A DNA stretch of 43,931 nt. Source: JBCCQH01 sp039024435 (lineage in GTDB: Bacteria; Bacteroidota; Bacteroidia; J057; JADKCL01). A model generated the notes under the pieces. The model saw only the letters and a list, made by a program, of their open reading frames with translations. It had not been told where the DNA came from and did not search any database. This document shows, piece by piece, positions 24,918-33,797 of this stretch (its first letter is position 1; every line of letters begins with the position of its first letter). Made by a program: the position numbers and the translations under genes. The stretch covers positions 1 through 43,931 of the forward strand of contig JBCCQH010000061.1 of assembly GCA_039024435.1 (NCBI GenBank). The letters are read 5' to 3'.

Positions 24918-26156
24918 TCAAAGGTCCACAACGCCGGGCACCGGTGGCTGGTTCAGTGACCAGACATAGAAGGCCATTCCGAACGATATCACCGACAAGA
25001 CCAGTCCCATCATGAATACGTTGTAAGCGGTTCGCACCAGCTTGTACTTGCGGCTGAGAACCTTGCCCAGGGTGTAGATGTCCTTGACCATGGTGCCGTA
25101 CAAGAAGCTGCGGTCCTCCATCATTTCCTGCATCGCATTGTGAAAATCTTCGAATTCCATGCGGTAGAAATTCCCAAAGAACAACAGGTTGACCCGGCGC
25201 TGTTGGAGATCTTCTTCGGTAAAAGTACCTCCGGAGACCTTGGGCCGGGTGGACATGGTGGCAAAAATGATGGTCAGGAGACTGGTCATCAACAACACAA
25301 AAGTGGGCACGATCAAAAACGTATTTTTATCGAGTTTGGGGACCAGGGCGGAGACGATGATCGAGATGATGATGGCATTGATGGAGATCATGATGTTGGC
25401 CTTGTTGTCGGCCATATTGCTGAGTTCCATGTGGTTGCGGCTGGTCAGGCGAAACATAGTTTCAATTCCGCGGTCGGGCTTGATCTCTTTGAGCCGGGCT
25501 TTGGCTTCCTTTTGATCGGCCTTTAACTTTGCGGTGGCCGCCTCCGCTTCGGCGGCTTTGAGCTGATCGGTGACCGCAACAATGTTTTTTTTCTTGCGCT
25601 TGCGGTAGCTGGTGGCGGCAAAATCGGTGTAAAACTGGTGGCGGGTCATGAACCCGATTTGCGCGCGGTACCACTCGGCGTCGGTCTGGATATTTCCGTG
25701 GACGAGTTCCATTTCGATGCGCAGCAGATGGCTGATTTCTTGGAAAGATTTGCTGCCGAGGTGGCTCATGTCGGCGTCGCAAATGACTTTTTCGGCCAGG
25801 GATTGGGGGTTGGTTGGCATTTTTGTAGCCATGATCAAGGAGCGCACTTGAGCGATGCCGGATTCGGAATAATTGTGGGATTGGAGGAAGGATTCGGCCA
25901 ATTGAGCGCTGTTTGCCTCGTGTCCTCGGCCATCGTCGACAAATCCCAGATCGTGGAACCAAGCCGCCATTTCCGCAATCGCTTGTTCCTCAGCGGGAAG
26001 GCCACTGCCGGCCCCGATCAGGCGCACCGCTTCGACTACACCGATGGTGTGATCGAGATTGTGGTAGAGATGTTGATCAGAGGCCTTTTTTCGGAATGCC
26101 GCCCGGACGTGATCTTCCACGTGGGTCAGAATGGTGGCTGTTTCAGTCATTGCCAT
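24918..26156 (-). CDS. HD-domain phosphohydrolase fused to a PycTM (DUF5706, Pycsar effector-type) membrane module
   Basis: 412 residues. Residues ~10-190 are an HD domain: His36 (YHNLDHT), His68-Asp69 (WFHDLGF) and Asp127/129 (CDADM). A charged coiled-coil linker follows (~195-230, AEAEAATAKLKADQKEAKAR). The C-terminal module (~235-405) has the DUF5706 signature (NMADNKANIMISINAIIIS) and three helices (~254-272, 280-300 and ~378-400). PycTM effectors respond to cCMP or cUMP and damage the inner membrane in Pycsar phage defence. No PycC cyclase is adjacent; the nearest cyclase-like gene ends 3.2 kb away. HD-PycTM fusions also occur outside defence loci. The ATG at 26156 is followed by an alternative ATG at 26150. 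Confidence 0.88.
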   Translation of the reverse strand: MAMTETATILTHVEDHVRAAFRKKASDQHLYHNLDHTIGVVEAVRLIGAGSGLPAEEQAIAEMAAWFHDLGFVDDGRGHEANSAQLAESFLQSHNYSESGIAQVRSLIMATKMPTNPQSLAEKVICDADMSHLGSKSFQEISHLLRIEMELVHGNIQTDAEWYRAQIGFMTRHQFYTDFAATSYRKRKKKNIVAVTDQLKAAEAEAATAKLKADQKEAKARLKEIKPDRGIETMFRLTSRNHMELSNMADNKANIMISINAIIISIIVSALVPKLDKNTFLIVPTFVLLMTSLLTIIFATMSTRPKVSGGTFTEEDLQQRRVNLLFFGNFYRMEFEDFHNAMQEMMEDRSFLYGTMVKDIYTLGKVLSRKYKLVRTAYNVFMMGLVLSVISFGMAFYVWSLNQPPVPGVVDL

Positions 26157-26363
26157 ATCCTAAATAAGGTATTTTCCCGCCCCGGAGCAAAATCGTGCGA
26201 ATTTTGCGCCCCCGCTTTGGGAATATTTATGTGCTAACCGCTCGGAGGTGGTTTCGGTTCCCGAAAACCGGAGATTTGTGAGGGCGGTAGGGAAAAAGCC
26301 GGGCCGCATGTATTGAATCTGGGAACTGTCATCATTCACCTTAATTGAACCCTTTATTCAACT

Positions 26364-27302
26364 ATGAAATCGCGTAAATCCCTTTCCCTTCTCCTTCTGG
26401 TCACGATCTCATTCATCTATGGTTGTCAGCGCGAGGAGGTGCTTTTTCAGGAGCCAATTTTGGCCGATGGCACCCGCTTCAAGGACCTCGTATTTTCCGA
26501 GGTTACATCTGAGCGGGACGTAAAATACGGCCAAAACAAAAGTGCCGCCGGCCGGGAGGTCGACCTCTTCATGAACATTTATCAGCCGGCAAAGGATACG
26601 ATGTTGGTGCGTCCGCTGGTGATTTTGGCCCACGGAGGTGGATTCACCTCGGGGCAAAAGGAAGATTTTGACGATATGGCGCAAGCCTTTGCTCAGGCGG
26701 GCTACGTAGCGGCGACGATCAGCTACCGCCTCATGGACGAAGGCGGCCTCAAAACTGCGGTCGTGGACGCAGTGCAGGACCTCATGGCGGCGATCCGCTA
26801 TTTCACCAAGGACAATGCCTACCGAGTGGACGAGGACAATGTTTGGGTCGGCGGATTCTCGGCCGGAGCGGTGATGGCCCTCCACGCCGCGTACTTTCGG
26901 GAAAATGAACTTGCCAGTGCCCCACAGGAAATCGTCGATCACCTAAACGCAACCGGGGGATTTTCCGGCAATAGTGGCAATCCGGGGGCATCGGAAAAGA
27001 TCAAAGGTGTGATCAACATCGCGGGGGGCTTGTTCCGCGCCGATTGGGTCAGCGCGGGCGAACCGAGGTTGGTGAGCGTCCACGGTACCCGCGACAAGGA
27101 CGTGGCCTACACCAAGGACCCTGCCGCCGCCAACAATCCCAATGGCGATTTTACCGAAGGCTCCGGACTCATTCATCCCATTGCTGACCGGGTAGGAATC
27201 GTCAACCAGCTCAAAGCGATTGAGCGCGGGAAGCACGGGGCGTTTTTCACTTGCTCCGAGTGCTTCGCCGAGATTCGGAATTTTATGTACAACAATCTGT
27301 AA
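26364..27302 (+). CDS. Alpha/beta-hydrolase (carboxylesterase-like) lipoprotein
   Basis: 312 residues, lipoprotein with lipobox SFIYGCQ (Cys21). Oxyanion-hole HGGGF at 90-94, nucleophile Ser166 in GGFSAGAV, Asp in HGTRDKD and His in RGKHGAFF complete the catalytic triad expected of a type-B-like or BD-FAE carboxylesterase. Substrate unknown; the position suggests hydrolysis of acyl esters in the periplasm or at the outer membrane. It is preceded by 207 bases of non-coding DNA that contains a GGTTTCGG/CCGAAAACC hairpin near 26250-26270. Confidence 0.9.
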   Translation: MKSRKSLSLLLLVTISFIYGCQREEVLFQEPILADGTRFKDLVFSEVTSERDVKYGQNKSAAGREVDLFMNIYQPAKDTMLVRPLVILAHGGGFTSGQKEDFDDMAQAFAQAGYVAATISYRLMDEGGLKTAVVDAVQDLMAAIRYFTKDNAYRVDEDNVWVGGFSAGAVMALHAAYFRENELASAPQEIVDHLNATGGFSGNSGNPGASEKIKGVINIAGGLFRADWVSAGEPRLVSVHGTRDKDVAYTKDPAAANNPNGDFTEGSGLIHPIADRVGIVNQLKAIERGKHGAFFTCSECFAEIRNFMYNNL

Positions 27303-27786
27303 CCAATTCGAGAATTTCTAACGGGCGCTTCGCTCAATTTCCAATGAGAAAATTTCCGATTTTCAATGGAATGCGCACCGCGCAACCTACCGATGGAGTG
27401 GGGATTGGAAATTTTCCCATTGAAAAATTAAAATCGTGCAATTGGGAATTGAGGGCCGATGAGAAACCATCGAGACGGGATAGAAATGGGCCCCTCTTCC
27501 AATTGCCGGATTAATTTCGAACTGCCGCGGAGCCCAACGGTCAACTCTATCCTTAGATTTCTTCAACTTTCCGAAACAATATTCCCGACAGTTTGGTCTA
27601 GCAAGACAGATTCGCGGTGGTCTATTACTCAGGCGAGTACTGAATATGAGTTTGGGCTAGCGGCCACCACAAAAAGCCGAATCCCAACCATTGTGCCCGG
27701 GCAGAATTACATCTGTGGAGGGCACTTTCCTCCCCGCTTGGGTGCTTTACCGGAAGCGGGAATTAATCGATCAAGACGGAAGAGCC
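27303..27786. other. 484-base gene-free region with AT-rich inverted repeats
   Basis: No protein frame here is convincing. The clearest structure is a nearly palindromic pair, TTTCCAATGAGAAAATTTCC (27339-27358) and GGAAATTTTCCCATTGAAA (27408-27426), which could fold into a long hairpin. Downstream (27430-27786) I see nothing beyond mixed sequence; the next gene begins at 27787. It may contain its promoter, but no clear -7 box was found. Confidence 0.5.
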
Positions 27787-30700
27787 ATGAAGAATTTGCT
27801 TTGCGCAATACTCGCCATCCTGGTGACGGGATGTATCCAAGAACGTGCGTGGCTGCACAAGGACGTGCGCAATTGGGCGGAAAAGCCGGCCCCTACGAGT
27901 GAGGCAGATCACGTGCTGTTTCTGGTGGGCGATGCGGGCAAGGCCCTGCCCAATGATGCGACGATGGCGGCATTGGAGCGGCAACTGCAGCAATTCCCCG
28001 AAAATACGGTTGCGTTTCTCGGCGACAACTTGTACCCGGTGGGCCTGCGCAAGAAAGACCACCCAGAACGCGAAACCGATGAAATGCACCTTCAGGCGCA
28101 GGTCGATGCGGTCAAGGCCTACGGCAAGCGGATCGTATTCATTCCCGGGAACCACGATTGGGAGCAAGGGGGGCCTGACGGCTACAAATTTGTGCGCCGC
28201 GCCGAACGCTTTGTGGAGAAATACGCCGAGCGCGGGAACATTTGGCTGCCCGACGACGGCTGCCCCGGCCCGGTTGAGGTTCCGTTGGCGGAGGATGCCG
28301 TCCTCATTGTGATCGATACCCAATGGTGGCTCCACCAAAATGAAAAACCTTCCCACGAGTATGACTGCGAAGTCAAGTACAATGCCGATTTCATCGAGAT
28401 GCTGGAGGATGCTTTGGAGCGAAATCGGGGCAAAAAAATCGTGGTGGCGGGACACCACCCGCTGTACAGTTACGGAGCGCACGGGGGCTATTTTCCCTGG
28501 CAGACCCACCTGTTTCCCTTTTTCATGGCCAAAGAGAACAATTTTATTCCCCTTCCCGTGCTGGGGACCATCGGCGTCGTCTACCGCAAAGCCTGGGGCA
28601 ACATTCAGGATATCCCTCATCCGTTGTACCAGGATTTGAAGGAAGAGCTGACCGGGATTTTTGCCCACCATCCCAACGTGGTGTACGTCTCGGGGCACGA
28701 TCACAACCTGCAGTACCTCCCGGTGGACAGCACACACTACATTGTTTCTGGTTCGGGCAGCAAAACGCGCTTTGTCGGCAAGGGCAAGCGCGCTCAGATC
28801 ACGGCCAATCTACGCGGCTTTGTGCGGCTCGATTTTCATCCGGATGGCGCGGTTTGGGCCAATTTCTTTGCGGTTTCGCCGGATGGCCCGGAGCAATTGA
28901 TCTACCGCAGCCACCTGTTTACCCGTCCCCGTCCCGAGAAATTTCCGGTAGCGAGTGGCCCATTTCCTGACTACCGCGACAGCACGGTCACCCTGGAGGC
29001 CGATGACCGCTACGGCCGCAGCGGCTTTTTCAAAGCCTGGTTCGGCGAAAACTACCGGGTGGAGTGGGCGACCCCCATTGAAGTGCCGGTCCTCGATATG
29101 TGGTCCATGGGCCTGCACATCGAGAAGAAGGGTGGCGGGCACCAGACCAAATCCATTCGCCTCGCCGATGCGGAAGGCCGCCACTATGTCTTGCGTTCGG
29201 TGCGGAAGTTTCCCGAACTGGCCACGCCGGAGGTACTACGGGGCACCTTTGCCGGCGAGGTCATTCAGGATCAGATCTCCGCTTCCCACCCGTATTCCGC
29301 GTTGGCAGTGCCGCCGCTGGCGGAGGCCGCGGGCGTGCTCCACACCAATCCCCAAATTGTCTGGTTGCCGGATGACCCCCGATTGGGACCGTACCGGGAA
29401 AACTTCGGGGGGGGAATGTACCTATTTGAAGAGCGGCCGGCGGGAGACCGCTCCGACATCGCATCCTTTGGGCGGAGCAAGCGCATCATCAGCACGCTGA
29501 AGATGGTGGACAAGATGCACGAAGACAATGAGCACCAAGTGGACCAGCAAGCGGCACTGCGCGCTCGGCTGTTCGACATCTGGCTGGGCGACTGGGACCG
29601 GCACGATGACCAGTGGCGCTGGGCGCGCTTCAAGGAAGATGGGCTGAAGGTTTACCGACCGATCCCACGGGATCGGGACCAAGTATTTTTCCGTCCTGAG
29701 GGATTCGCTTCCTGGGCTGCGATGCGCAAATGGGGTCTGCGGAGCCTGATGGAATTTGATCCGGAGATCCGTGACGTGGAAGGGTATGGCTTTGCCGCCC
29801 GGTTTTGGGACCGCAATTTTCTGACCGAACCGTCCCGCCAGGATTGGATTGCGGCGGCGCAGGCCATGGAAGCAGCCCTCACCGATGCACTGATTGACGA
29901 AGCATTGAGGGGTTTTCCAGAAAGCATGCACGGCCTTTCTACTCCGCAGATTGGGCGGTTCATGAAGTCCCGCCGCGATCACCTGCAGGAATACGCGGAG
30001 GTGTACTACGAGTTTTTGGCGGAGGAAGTGGACGTGATCGGCAGCGATGAGGAGGAAGTATTTGCCGTAGACCGCGAGGAAAACGGAGACACCCGGGTGC
30101 GCATGTGGAACCGCAAAAAGAACGGCGAGAAAGGCAAAAAGCTCTACGACCGGGTTTTTCGCAAAAAAGAAACCCGCAGCATCCGCCTGTGGGGGATGGA
30201 TGGCGACGATGTATTTACCCTGGAAGGGGAAGCCAGGAAAGGCATTCGCATCCGTATCATCATGGGTTCGGGAAAAGACGAATTGCACGACAACAGCAAG
30301 GTGGCGGGCCTGGAACGCAAGACACTCGTTTACGACCGCAAAGACAAGAAAAACGAGATCGAAGGTGGCTCAGAACTCCGCAAGATGCTCTCCAAAGAAC
30401 GGGACGTGAACGATTATGATCGGCGTGCTTTTCAGTTTGACCGGACCGCGCCGGTGGTCGAACTGGGTTTCAATATCGACGACGGGATTTTTCTGGGCGG
30501 GGGGGCATCCTTCCGCAAGCACCGATTCCGGAAGGCCCCCTTTGCACGGGACGAAAAACTCAGTGGCAGCATTGCCCTGGGCAGCGGAGCATTTAATCTC
30601 AAATTTGCCGGGACCTACCCGCAGGCAGTTTGGGGGTGGGATTTTGTCATCCGGGCCGCAGTTCGGGCGCCGAATTACGTACAGAACTTCTACGGATTCG

Positions 30701-31488
30701 GCAACGAGACGATCATCTTCAACCGGGATGACATCACTTACCACCGGGCCCGTTTCAATCAGTTCCTCGCGAATCCGGGCCTGCGCAAGCCGTTCTTAAA
30801 TGGCAAAGGCGGTCTGAGTGTTCACGCATTGGCGGAATATACTGACGTTGAGCGGAGTCCGGGCAAGTACATTGTAGATGTGGCCGAAGGGCTGATCGAC
30901 AGCCTGGGGGGCTTTGATCCGCGGTTTTACGCCGGGGGTTCGCTAGAGCTGGACATTGATACCCGGGACGAGACGGTCTTTCCGACCCGGGGATTCCATT
31001 TGGCGGCCACGGCGGGGCACTATCAAGGCCTAAACGACAACTCACAAAATTTTCAAAAATTGACCGGAGAATTGTCGATGTACCTGCGGTTTCGCATTCC
31101 GATGATCACGGTGCTGGCGGCGCGGGTCGGCGGAGGGCATTCATCCGATGGAGCGCCTTTCTTCCACTACCAATATCTGGGCGGTACGCAGAATCTGCGC
31201 GGTTACCGCAAGGAACGGTTTGCCGGCCAGCAGGCCATTTACCAGAACACCGAATTGCGCATCCAACTGGCGGAATTTCACTCCATCCTTTTTCCGGGAC
31301 GTTTCGGGATCGTTGGGATCAATGACATCGGGCGGGTGTGGATCGAAGGTGAGGAATCGACGGTGTTGCACTGGGGTTACGGGGGCGGAATTTGGGTAAC
31401 GCCCTTCGAATTTGCCGCGATCACATTCAGTTACACGGGGTCGGCGGATGGCTGGTTGCCTTATTTCTCCTTCGGCTGGAAGTTTTAA
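27787..31488 (+). CDS. Lipoprotein: purple-acid-phosphatase-like domain + kinase-like middle region + Omp85-like barrel
   Basis: 1233 residues from ATG 27787, with lipobox LVTGCIQ (Cys16). The N-terminal phosphatase (~40-390) follows the purple acid phosphatase pattern: GDAG (48-51), GDNLY (79-83), GNHD (121-124), VVAGHHPLYSYGAHG and GHDHNLQYL (303-311), close to mammalian ACP5. The middle region (~440-850) has a strand KSIRLADAEGRHYVLRSVRK, then GDWDRHDDQW (601-610) and PRDRDQVF (627-634), reminiscent of DRH and DFG motifs of atypical kinases; this is inference. From ~850 it is barrel-like, with an Omp85-type FPTRGFHLAATAG, GGTQNLRGYRKERF and a terminal Phe. The gene ends one base before a MITE-like element. 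The frame is open upstream to 27691, but the lipobox start is preferred. Confidence 0.9.
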   Translation: MKNLLCAILAILVTGCIQERAWLHKDVRNWAEKPAPTSEADHVLFLVGDAGKALPNDATMAALERQLQQFPENTVAFLGDNLYPVGLRKKDHPERETDEMHLQAQVDAVKAYGKRIVFIPGNHDWEQGGPDGYKFVRRAERFVEKYAERGNIWLPDDGCPGPVEVPLAEDAVLIVIDTQWWLHQNEKPSHEYDCEVKYNADFIEMLEDALERNRGKKIVVAGHHPLYSYGAHGGYFPWQTHLFPFFMAKENNFIPLPVLGTIGVVYRKAWGNIQDIPHPLYQDLKEELTGIFAHHPNVVYVSGHDHNLQYLPVDSTHYIVSGSGSKTRFVGKGKRAQITANLRGFVRLDFHPDGAVWANFFAVSPDGPEQLIYRSHLFTRPRPEKFPVASGPFPDYRDSTVTLEADDRYGRSGFFKAWFGENYRVEWATPIEVPVLDMWSMGLHIEKKGGGHQTKSIRLADAEGRHYVLRSVRKFPELATPEVLRGTFAGEVIQDQISASHPYSALAVPPLAEAAGVLHTNPQIVWLPDDPRLGPYRENFGGGMYLFEERPAGDRSDIASFGRSKRIISTLKMVDKMHEDNEHQVDQQAALRARLFDIWLGDWDRHDDQWRWARFKEDGLKVYRPIPRDRDQVFFRPEGFASWAAMRKWGLRSLMEFDPEIRDVEGYGFAARFWDRNFLTEPSRQDWIAAAQAMEAALTDALIDEALRGFPESMHGLSTPQIGRFMKSRRDHLQEYAEVYYEFLAEEVDVIGSDEEEVFAVDREENGDTRVRMWNRKKNGEKGKKLYDRVFRKKETRSIRLWGMDGDDVFTLEGEARKGIRIRIIMGSGKDELHDNSKVAGLERKTLVYDRKDKKNEIEGGSELRKMLSKERDVNDYDRRAFQFDRTAPVVELGFNIDDGIFLGGGASFRKHRFRKAPFARDEKLSGSIALGSGAFNLKFAGTYPQAVWGWDFVIRAAVRAPNYVQNFYGFGNETIIFNRDDITYHRARFNQFLANPGLRKPFLNGKGGLSVHALAEYTDVERSPGKYIVDVAEGLIDSLGGFDPRFYAGGSLELDIDTRDETVFPTRGFHLAATAGHYQGLNDNSQNFQKLTGELSMYLRFRIPMITVLAARVGGGHSSDGAPFFHYQYLGGTQNLRGYRKERFAGQQAIYQNTELRIQLAEFHSILFPGRFGIVGINDIGRVWIEGEESTVLHWGYGGGIWVTPFEFAAITFSYTGSADGWLPYFSFGWKF

Positions 31489-31651
31489 AGGCGGTTTAAA
31501 TCTAATCTTGTGATTTCGCTAAGGTATCTTTTTCCGCCTCTCTTCAGCTATTTTCTCGCCCCTAGCTTTGGCTATGGACCTCAAAATGAGCTTCGAGAGA
31601 CAAAAGAATCTGCGCTAGCAAATTTCAAAAACCAATTTTGAACCGCCTCTC
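31489..31651 (+). mobile_element. MITE-like element, copy 1
   Basis: ~163 bases bounded by terminal inverted repeats AGGCGGTTTAAA and TTTGAACCGCCTCT, with a central hairpin CTAGC-tttg-GCTATG-like core. It is roughly nine-tenths identical (by eye) to the reverse complement of 43767-43931. It begins immediately after the stop codon of the phosphatase-barrel gene and lies between two convergent genes, so it may have been recruited as a terminator. No transposase is encoded, so it is non-autonomous. No target-site duplication is evident. Confidence 0.7.
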
Positions 31652-31664
31652 AGAAGCGGTAAAA

Positions 31665-31687
31665 CGCGGCCGATGAGTTTGGCCGCG
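31665..31687 (-). terminator. Intrinsic terminator of the pgi/pmi-mce-aroC operon
   Basis: Perfect CGCGGCC/GGCCGCG stem (7 bp) with a 9-base loop. Read on the minus strand the hairpin is followed by TTTT, 29 bases after the aroC stop. The MITE-like element begins just beyond it. Confidence 0.6.
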
Positions 31688-31716
31688 CCAAAATGGCCGG
31701 ATTACCCGACGAGCAA

Positions 31717-32796
31717 TCAAGGCATTCGGGTGCCACGGTGCAGAAGCCACATGTCGGCGAGAACGAGGGCGGCCATCGCTTCGACAATCGGAACAGCGCG
31801 GGGAACTACGCAGGGATCGTGGCGACCTTTTCCCTTCACCACGACGGAATTGCCATCGGCGTCAACGCTTTCTTGGTCGCGCATGATGGTGCTGGTGGGC
31901 TTGAAAGCAACGCGGAACCGGATGTCTTCCCCATTGCTGATGCCACCTTGGATGCCTCCGGAATGATTGGTCCGGGTACGAACACGGTCTTGATCGTGGT
32001 AGAAGGCGTCGTTGTGGGTACTGCCGCGCATCCGCGTACCGGCAAATCCACTGCCCACTTCAAATCCTTTGGTGGCATTGATGCTGAGCATGGCCGAGGC
32101 GAGCACGGCGTCGATTTTGTGGTAAAGCGGTTCCCCGAGGCCGGGGGGCACGGAGGCAACCCGGGCGCTGACCACCCCGCCGAGGGAATCGCCCGCTTTG
32201 CGGGCGGCTTTGATGGCCTCGACCATCGCAGTGGAAGTTGCCGGATCGGGGCAGCGGACCATTTTCTGGTCTTCGGTCTCCAGGATGAAGGCCGCGGGCC
32301 AGCCCGGATAATCGATTTCGCCGACCTGGCTCACCCAGGCGCGGAATTCCATTCCGCAGGCACGCGCGAGCATTTGCCGGGCCACCGCGCCCCCGATCAC
32401 CCGGGCGATGGTTTCCCGGGCGCTGGAACGTCCGCCGCCACGGTGGTCTCGGATGCCGTACTTCGCAAAGTAGGTGTAGTCGGCGTGGGAAGGGCGGAAT
32501 TGCTGCGCGATGTGGTCGTAGTCCTTTGAGCGTTGGTCCTGGTTCCAAACCATAAAGGCCAGGGGGGCACCGGTAGTGATGTTGTCTACCGTACCGGATA
32601 GCAATTCAAACTGGTCCGGTTCTTTGCGCTGGGTCGTGATCTTGTTTTGGCCGGGTCGGCGGCGGTTGAGCTCGTGCTGGATGGCCGCCCGGTCCAGTTG
32701 CAGTCCGGCGGGGCAGCCATCGACCACTACCCCGATGCCCCGACCGTGGGACTCGCCAAAACTCGTGATGCGAAATACGTGGCCGAAAGTATTCAC
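31717..32796 (-). CDS. aroC: Chorismate synthase
   Basis: 359 residues. It converts 5-enolpyruvylshikimate-3-phosphate to chorismate with reduced FMN, the last shared step of aromatic amino-acid synthesis. Family signatures GESHGRGIGVVVDGCPAG, YGIRDHRGGGRSSARET and GSGFAG are present, with intact length. The start is GTG at 32796, overlapping the mce stop (GTGA, 32793-32796). Last gene of a three-gene operon on the minus strand; the other two do not belong to the shikimate pathway. Confidence 0.97.
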   Translation of the reverse strand: MNTFGHVFRITSFGESHGRGIGVVVDGCPAGLQLDRAAIQHELNRRRPGQNKITTQRKEPDQFELLSGTVDNITTGAPLAFMVWNQDQRSKDYDHIAQQFRPSHADYTYFAKYGIRDHRGGGRSSARETIARVIGGAVARQMLARACGMEFRAWVSQVGEIDYPGWPAAFILETEDQKMVRCPDPATSTAMVEAIKAARKAGDSLGGVVSARVASVPPGLGEPLYHKIDAVLASAMLSINATKGFEVGSGFAGTRMRGSTHNDAFYHDQDRVRTRTNHSGGIQGGISNGEDIRFRVAFKPTSTIMRDQESVDADGNSVVVKGKGRHDPCVVPRAVPIVEAMAALVLADMWLLHRGTRMP

Positions 32797-33797
32797 TTGA
32801 CGGGTTCTCCGTTGATTTTGACTGGTTTTTCGTTAAAAACCTTTTGTTTTTTCGAGGTGGTCATGACCACATAAATTTTCTTGGTGCGGATGTGGTCCAG
32901 GGTTTCATTCAGGTTGTCGACCGTGTGCTCCAGATCCTCCGCGAGTTGGGGATCGTAGAGCAATTTTCCGGCCACCGTCGTCTCGTCTTCGAGTTGTTCT
33001 ACGAGTTTTTTCAAGGATTCGATCATCCCCTCGGCATCGTCCAGCATGGTGGTGATCCGGTCGAGCATGGTGTCGGCCTTGGGCAGGGTGCGGTCCCCAA
33101 TTTGATCGGTGAGATCGGTGATCGCGCCCAGACTTTCGTCCGCCTTGCTGGCGAGGGCATCTACCTGCCCCAAAGTACGGTCGATTTTGGCGACAATGCC
33201 CCGCCGGTCGACGTCGTCCAGGATGCCACTCAGACTGGAAGCTGAGGATTCAATGTTTCGGAGCATGCCCCCGGTGTCTAGGGAGTCGAGGTCGTCGCCC
33301 AACCGGGCAAACGTACTGGCCACCTTATTGATGTTGTGGACAAGGCTGTCGATTTCCTCGGCGTCGAATAAGTCCAGGAATTCGCCCACCCGGGAAAAAG
33401 CACTGGAAAAATCCAGGGAGGTCGATCCATTGATAATCGTTTCGGGGGGCAACTTCGCGGAAGACATCCCCGGGTTCAGCGCGATGAGCTTGCCCCCCAG
33501 GAGTTCCTTGACCCGGATTTCGGCGGTGGCATCGCGGCGCAGGTCCACTTCGGGCGACAGATTGATCTCGACAATGGCCCCGGAATTTTCCAGTCGAATG
33601 AGGACTACATTGCCGCTGGGATAGCCAAAGACACTGACGGGATCACCGGTTTTGAGACCGGCCACGTCTTGAAAGCGGATCTGATAAGTATTGCGGTTGG
33701 CGGAGAAAAAGTGCAGATTTTTCACCCACGTCACCACCAGGTACACCGTCAAAAGTCCGGCGATGATGGTCAGTCCTATTTTGACTTCTTTCCTCAT
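32793..33797 (-). CDS. MCE (MlaD-like) family lipid-transport protein
   Basis: 334 residues. A short N-terminal membrane anchor (~5-25, VKIGLTIIAGLLTVYLVVTW) is followed by an MCE beta domain (~35-115: IRFQDVAGLKTGDPVSVFGYPSG and a VKELLGGKLIALNPG segment) and a long helical, coiled-coil tail (~125-310). MCE proteins hold lipid-binding pores in envelope transport systems (Mla/Pqi/Yeb). The permease and ATPase partners are not in this window. Overlaps the isomerase stop by ATGA (33794-33797) and the aroC start by GTGA, so translation is coupled to both. Confidence 0.9.
   Translation of the reverse strand: MRKEVKIGLTIIAGLLTVYLVVTWVKNLHFFSANRNTYQIRFQDVAGLKTGDPVSVFGYPSGNVVLIRLENSGAIVEINLSPEVDLRRDATAEIRVKELLGGKLIALNPGMSSAKLPPETIINGSTSLDFSSAFSRVGEFLDLFDAEEIDSLVHNINKVASTFARLGDDLDSLDTGGMLRNIESSASSLSGILDDVDRRGIVAKIDRTLGQVDALASKADESLGAITDLTDQIGDRTLPKADTMLDRITTMLDDAEGMIESLKKLVEQLEDETTVAGKLLYDPQLAEDLEHTVDNLNETLDHIRTKKIYVVMTTSKKQKVFNEKPVKINGEPVK

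Noticed and set aside
18537..26156. Reading the cluster as a classical Pycsar defence operon
   Set aside because: The PycTM gene has no adjacent PycC cyclase, the DUF2652 gene lies several kilobases away on the same strand with other genes between, and HD-PycTM fusions occur in non-defence contexts.
27459..27902. 147-residue open frame upstream of the phosphatase-barrel gene
   Set aside because: Random-looking sequence overlapping the true gene's N-terminus; no domain and no conserved style.
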